A DNA stretch of 9,942 nt from positions 1 to 9,942 of the forward strand of contig JAJXTJ010000014.1 of NCBI GenBank assembly GCA_021783895.1, read 5' to 3'. This document shows, in pieces, positions 7,723 through 9,942 of this stretch (its first letter is position 1; each line of letters opens with the position of its first letter). The notes under the pieces were generated by a model. That model was given only the letters and a program-made list of their open reading frames with translations, was not told the origin of the DNA and made no database searches. This stretch comes from Pseudomonadota bacterium. Lineage in GTDB: Bacteria > Pseudomonadota > Gammaproteobacteria > Burkholderiales > Sulfuricellaceae. Made by a program: the position numbers and the translations under genes.

Positions 7723-7745
7723 TGTCGCAGCCCCTGTGGGAGCGA
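7723..7745. repeat. REP-like imperfect palindrome
   Basis: Outer arms GTCGC (7723-7727) and GCGAC (7741-7745) and an inner CCC/GGG pairing enclose a short loop. The CCTGTGGGAGCGAC half is of the kind I recall in dispersed repetitive extragenic palindromes of gamma- and betaproteobacteria. It sits between the likely promoter and the start of the kinase, so it would be in the kinase 5' leader. The palindrome is seen; the REP assignment is from memory. Confidence 0.4.
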
Positions 7746-7756
7746 CAGGATTTTGC

Positions 7757-7787
7757 TTTATACTTCTCATATTCGAATTTTGGTCAA
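7757..7787. promoter_or_regulatory. Overlapping divergent promoter region, algZ and argH
   Basis: Minus strand: TTGACC (7787-7782) and TATAAA (7762-7757) with a 19-base spacer could drive the kinase-regulator pair, with a leader of about 40 bases to ATG 7710. Plus strand: TATACT (7759-7764) is a good -10 for argH, 35 bases before its ATG, but its -35 position holds only GTGGGA. The two -10 elements overlap, so use of one should interfere with the other. The palindrome ATTCGAAT (7771-7778) lies between and could be a regulator site. Function is inferred from boxes only. Confidence 0.35.
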
Positions 7788-7799
7788 GGCGGCAACGAT

Positions 7800-9200
7800 A
7801 TGCAACAAAAACCCTCGGCGACGGGCAAGGCCTGGTCGGGCAGATTCAGCGAGCCGGTAGCGGAACTGGTCAAGCGCTACACCGCTTCGGTGGAATTCGA
7901 CCAGCGCCTGGCGGAATTCGACATCCAGGGCTCGCTCGCCCACGCTTCCATGCTCGAATCCTGCGGCATCATCGGCGCGGACGACCTGGCGGCAATCCGC
8001 ACGGGCCTCGCGCAGATTCTGGATGAAATCCGCGCCGGCCGGTTCGAATGGCTGCTCGACCTGGAAGACGTCCACCTCAACATCGAAAAACGCCTCACCG
8101 CCCTGGTCGGCGAAGCCGGCAAGCGGCTGCACACTGCCCGCTCGCGCAACGACCAGGTCGCCACCGACGTGCGCCTGTGGCTGCGCGCCTCCATCGACGA
8201 ACTGCTGGCCTTGATCAAGGGCCTGCAAGCGGCCCTGCTCGATCTAGCGGAACAGCACGCCGACACCGTCATGCCCGGCTTCACTCATTTGCAGGTCGCC
8301 CAGCCGGTGACTTTCGGCCATCATCTCATGGCCTACTTCGAAATGCTCAAGCGCGATGCCGAGAGAATGCGCGACTGCCGCCGTCGCGTCAACCGTCTGC
8401 CGCTCGGCGCGGCCGCGCTGGCCGGCACCAGCTTCCCGATCGACCGGGAAAGGGTGGCGCGGGAACTGGGTTTTGACGGGGTGTGCGAAAACTCGCTCGA
8501 TGCCGTTTCCGACCGCGACTTCGCCATCGAATTCACCGCCTGCGCCGCGCTCATCATGACCCACCTGTCGCGCCTGTCGGAAGAGCTGATCCTGTGGATG
8601 AGCCCGCGCGTCGGCTTCATCGACATCGCTGACCGCTTCTGCACCGGCTCCTCGATCATGCCGCAGAAGAAGAACCCGGACGTGCCCGAACTGGTGCGCG
8701 GCAAGACCGCCCGCGTCACCGGCCATTTGATGGCCCTGCTGACCCTGATGAAATCCCAGCCGCTGGCCTACAACAAGGACAACCAGGAAGACAAGGAACC
8801 GCTGTTCGATACCGTGGACACCCTCACCGCCACGCTGCGCATCTACGCCGACATGATGGGCGGCATCACGGTGAAAAAGGAAGCCATGCGCCAGGCCGCA
8901 CTCCAGGGCTACGCTACCGCCACCGACCTGGCCGACTACCTGGTGAAAAAAGGGCTGCCGTTCCGCGACGCCCACGAAGCCGTCGCCCTCGCCGTGCGCC
9001 ACGCGGAAGGCAAGCGCTGCGACCTGAGCGAACTTTCCCTGAAAGAACTGCTCGAATTCTCAACCCTGATCGCCGACGACGTCTTCGCCGTGCTCACCCT
9101 GGAAGGCTCGTTGAACAGCCGCAACCACATCGGCGGCACCGCGCCGGTGCAGGTCAGGGCCGCCATCCAGCGCGGTCGGAAATTTATCGAGAACCTATAA
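7800..9200 (+). CDS. argH: Argininosuccinate lyase
   Basis: Cleaves argininosuccinate to arginine and fumarate, the last step of arginine synthesis; a cytosolic homotetramer of the fumarase/aspartase superfamily. At 466 aa it has normal length. Landmarks: the WSGRF start motif (12-16), [13 protein letters not shown] (111-123), [12 protein letters not shown] with the conserved histidine H163 (158-169), and the superfamily signature [12 protein letters not shown] (283-294), whose serine belongs to the catalytic loop. The C-terminal domain is complete. The ATG at 7800 is preceded by AAGG ten bases away; an upstream in-frame ATG at 7722 would run through the REP-like palindrome and promoter, so it is rejected. 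Divergent from the algZ-like kinase, as in Pseudomonas from memory. Confidence 0.97.
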   Translation: MQQKPSATGKAWSGRFSEPVAELVKRYTASVEFDQRLAEFDIQGSLAHASMLESCGIIGADDLAAIRTGLAQILDEIRAGRFEWLLDLEDVHLNIEKRLTALVGEAGKRLHTARSRNDQVATDVRLWLRASIDELLALIKGLQAALLDLAEQHADTVMPGFTHLQVAQPVTFGHHLMAYFEMLKRDAERMRDCRRRVNRLPLGAAALAGTSFPIDRERVARELGFDGVCENSLDAVSDRDFAIEFTACAALIMTHLSRLSEELILWMSPRVGFIDIADRFCTGSSIMPQKKNPDVPELVRGKTARVTGHLMALLTLMKSQPLAYNKDNQEDKEPLFDTVDTLTATLRIYADMMGGITVKKEAMRQAALQGYATATDLADYLVKKGLPFRDAHEAVALAVRHAEGKRCDLSELSLKELLEFSTLIADDVFAVLTLEGSLNSRNHIGGTAPVQVRAAIQRGRKFIENL

Positions 9201-9214
9201 ACAAAACAAGCATT

Positions 9215-9331
9215 TTAACCACGGGGCACACGGGAAAAAGCAAAAGCTTGAGGCATCATCTCATTCACCCAACGGTTACTTGGGCATATCTGTGTATCAG
9301 ATTGATTTTACCCCGTGTGCCCCGTGGTTAA
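9215..9331. mobile_element. 117-bp MITE-like element with 20-bp perfect inverted repeats
   Basis: The left arm TTAACCACGGGGCACACGGG (9215-9234) is exactly complementary to 9312-9331; a 77-base AT-richer centre lies between. The centre has a small hairpin CCCAA (9268-9272) / TTGGG (9280-9284) and no ORF. It begins 14 bases after the argH stop and ends 23 bases before the S24-like gene, filling almost the whole spacer. Arms of this ACCACGGGGCACACGGG type look like dispersed repeats I recall from several environmental bacteria. A non-autonomous inserted element or a structured RNA are both possible; the T-run just after the right arm (9334-9338) could also help terminate argH. The repeat is certain; the mobile interpretation is inferred. 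Confidence 0.6.
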
Positions 9332-9354
9332 CTGTTTTTCCAGGATAAACGCCC

Positions 9355-9723
9355 ATGGCACAGAAAAAAATCATCCCCATCATCCCGCAAGGGGCAGAAA
9401 CCGACGACGAAGCCAGCGCCTGCTCCGGTGCCGAACCTTATGCGCTGATGGTGCTGGGCGACAGCATGCTGCCCGAATTCGAGGAAGGCGAAATCATCAT
9501 CATCGAACCGGAAGGCCTGGCGCACGACGGCTCCTATGTCGTCGCCTGGCACAAGGACGAGTACATCTTCCGCCAACTGGTGCGACACAGCGAACGCTGG
9601 TATCTGAAGCCGCTCAACGACCTCTACCCCACCGACGAAGTGTCAGGGTTGGAGGCGGTGAAAGGTGTAATCACGCAGAAGAAGAAACCGGGCAAGCGCA
9701 GCTCGATGAAGACTTACGCTTAA
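9355..9723 (+). CDS. S24/LexA-like peptidase-domain protein, 122 aa, no DNA-binding domain
   Basis: A single S24-type (LexA/signal-peptidase-like) beta domain. The serine motif is clear: VLGDSMLPEFEEGEIIII with S37 as the nucleophile position. In LexA the partner lysine sits in VTVKRL; the aligned stretch here is YIFRQL, giving R73 where lysine is expected, so classical Ser-Lys self-cleavage is doubtful. There is no helix-turn-helix before the domain and no Ala-Gly cleavage site in the short N-terminus (1-27), so it is not a LexA-type repressor. The basic tail KKKPGKRSSMKTYA could contact nucleic acid or a partner. The ATG at 9355 has AGGA nine bases upstream. It stands alone between the inverted-repeat element and a convergent gene. 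Domain identity is confident, function unknown. Confidence 0.83.
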   Translation: MAQKKIIPIIPQGAETDDEASACSGAEPYALMVLGDSMLPEFEEGEIIIIEPEGLAHDGSYVVAWHKDEYIFRQLVRHSERWYLKPLNDLYPTDEVSGLEAVKGVITQKKKPGKRSSMKTYA

Positions 9724-9754
9724 CGCGAAGCGAGCCCTCGTCCCTCAGGTCGGA

Positions 9755-9790
9755 ACAAGCGCTCTTCACGTTCACCCCTCGCTCGCTTGT
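9755..9790. repeat. 7-bp inverted repeat in the spacer after the S24-like gene
   Basis: ACAAGCG (9755-9761) pairs with CGCTTGT (9784-9790) around a 22-base loop. It is not followed by a T-run on either strand. It lies in the 124-base spacer 9724-9847, where no other feature but the minus-strand terminator-like structure was found. Role unknown; it may be chance. Confidence 0.2.
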
Positions 9791-9795
9791 ACCCG

Positions 9796-9846
9796 AATCA
9801 AAAGCAAAATCAAAAGGGTCTACCATCGAATTTGCAGATGACGACC
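9796..9846 (-). terminator. Likely rho-independent terminator of the right-edge minus-strand gene
   Basis: Read on the minus strand, one base after the stop codon at 9850-9848, there is a bulged hairpin: GGTC (9846-9843) and CATC (9840-9837) pair with GATG (9827-9824) and GACC (9820-9817). It is followed at once by CTTTTGATTTTGCTTTTG, a T-rich tract. The stem is interrupted and not GC-rich, so termination may be weak. Its position directly after the stop supports the reality of the partial gene. Confidence 0.5.
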
Positions 9847-9847
9847 G

Positions 9848-9942
9848 TCAACGGGAAGCGTAGCATAACTCTCTGACGGGGGTGTGGCTCTTGGAGTCGG
9901 CGAACATGGCAACGAGTTTCGCTTGAGTCTGAAATGCCGCCC
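9848..9942 (-). CDS. Partial C-terminal end of an unidentified minus-strand protein
   Basis: The last 30 codons of a minus-strand frame enter from beyond base 9942 and end at TGA (9850-9848). The visible end (AAFQTQAKLVAMFADSKSHT then PVRELCYASR) is balanced in composition and stop-free, and is followed within one base by a terminator-like hairpin. That context is the main reason to call it a gene end. I do not recognise the protein; 30 residues are too few. It would be convergent with the S24-like gene. Confidence 0.4.
   Translation of the reverse strand, partial: AAFQTQAKLVAMFADSKSHTPVRELCYASR

Noticed and set aside
7711..7770. Upstream ATG (7770) extending the histidine kinase by 20 residues
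   Set aside because: The extension crosses a REP-like palindrome and the proposed promoter and has no ribosome site.
9315..9863. 182-residue plus-strand frame overlapping the S24-like gene
   Set aside because: It is another reading frame of a gene with a clear GDSM motif and starts inside the right arm of the inverted repeat; its C-terminal end coincides with the terminator-like hairpin.
1..9942. CRISPR array, tRNA, rRNA, toxin-antitoxin pair or phage defence system
   Set aside because: No regularly spaced repeats, no cloverleaf or rRNA motifs, and no recognisable defence proteins were found on either strand.

Overview
The window looks like a piece of a betaproteobacterial chromosome, most likely from the Nitrosomonadales/Gallionellales side of the class. 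This rests on the moderate-to-high GC coding sequence, the protein flavour, and a core gene order that matches the Pseudomonas argH / algZ(fimS)-algR / hemC-hemD-hemX-hemY neighbourhood as I remember it. No database search was possible, so the taxonomic placement is inference.

Layout. (a) 1-211: left edge. It holds the start of a minus-strand gene running out of the window (its N-terminus resembles IS630-type transposases, weakly supported), an AT-rich promoter-like stretch, and two small hairpins, one of them REP-like. (b) 212-1147, minus: a stand-alone soluble PDC/Cache-type sensor protein with no output domain. Upstream of it, 1148-1312 is a regulatory-looking spacer with a plus-strand TATAAT box and a 19-bp dyad ahead of a doubtful 34-aa plus-strand ORF. 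(c) 1438-5434, minus: the tightly packed heme cluster hemC-hemD-hemX-hemY, with 4-nt overlaps at hemC/hemD and hemX/hemY. hemY is split by an in-frame TAA after residue 129. (d) 5463-5954, plus: a secreted thioredoxin-like protein, divergent from hemC and sitting between algR and hemC. (e) 5955-7710, minus: a LytS/AlgZ-type histidine kinase and an AlgR-type LytTR response regulator overlapping by 8 nt. (f) 7800-9200, plus: argH, divergent from the kinase. (g) 9201-9354: a spacer containing a MITE-like element with perfect 20-bp terminal inverted repeats. (h) 9355-9723, plus: a short S24/LexA-like domain protein with the catalytic serine but an arginine at the expected lysine position. (i) 9724-9942: a spacer, then the C-terminal end of a minus-strand gene followed by a terminator-like hairpin and T-rich tract. 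No gene-free stretch exceeds 300 bases.

How the genes work together. HemC and HemD convert porphobilinogen to uroporphyrinogen III. HemX and HemY are membrane-anchored accessory proteins of the same cluster. The AlgZ/AlgR-type pair is a two-component system that is genetically linked to heme genes in several proteobacteria. ArgH (last step of arginine synthesis) is probably a syntenic neighbour rather than a functional partner.

I do not see a clear new multi-gene system. The observations most worth following are the hemY nonsense codon, the inverted-repeat element between argH and the S24 gene, the catalytically doubtful S24 protein, and the operator-like dyad at 1265-1283.
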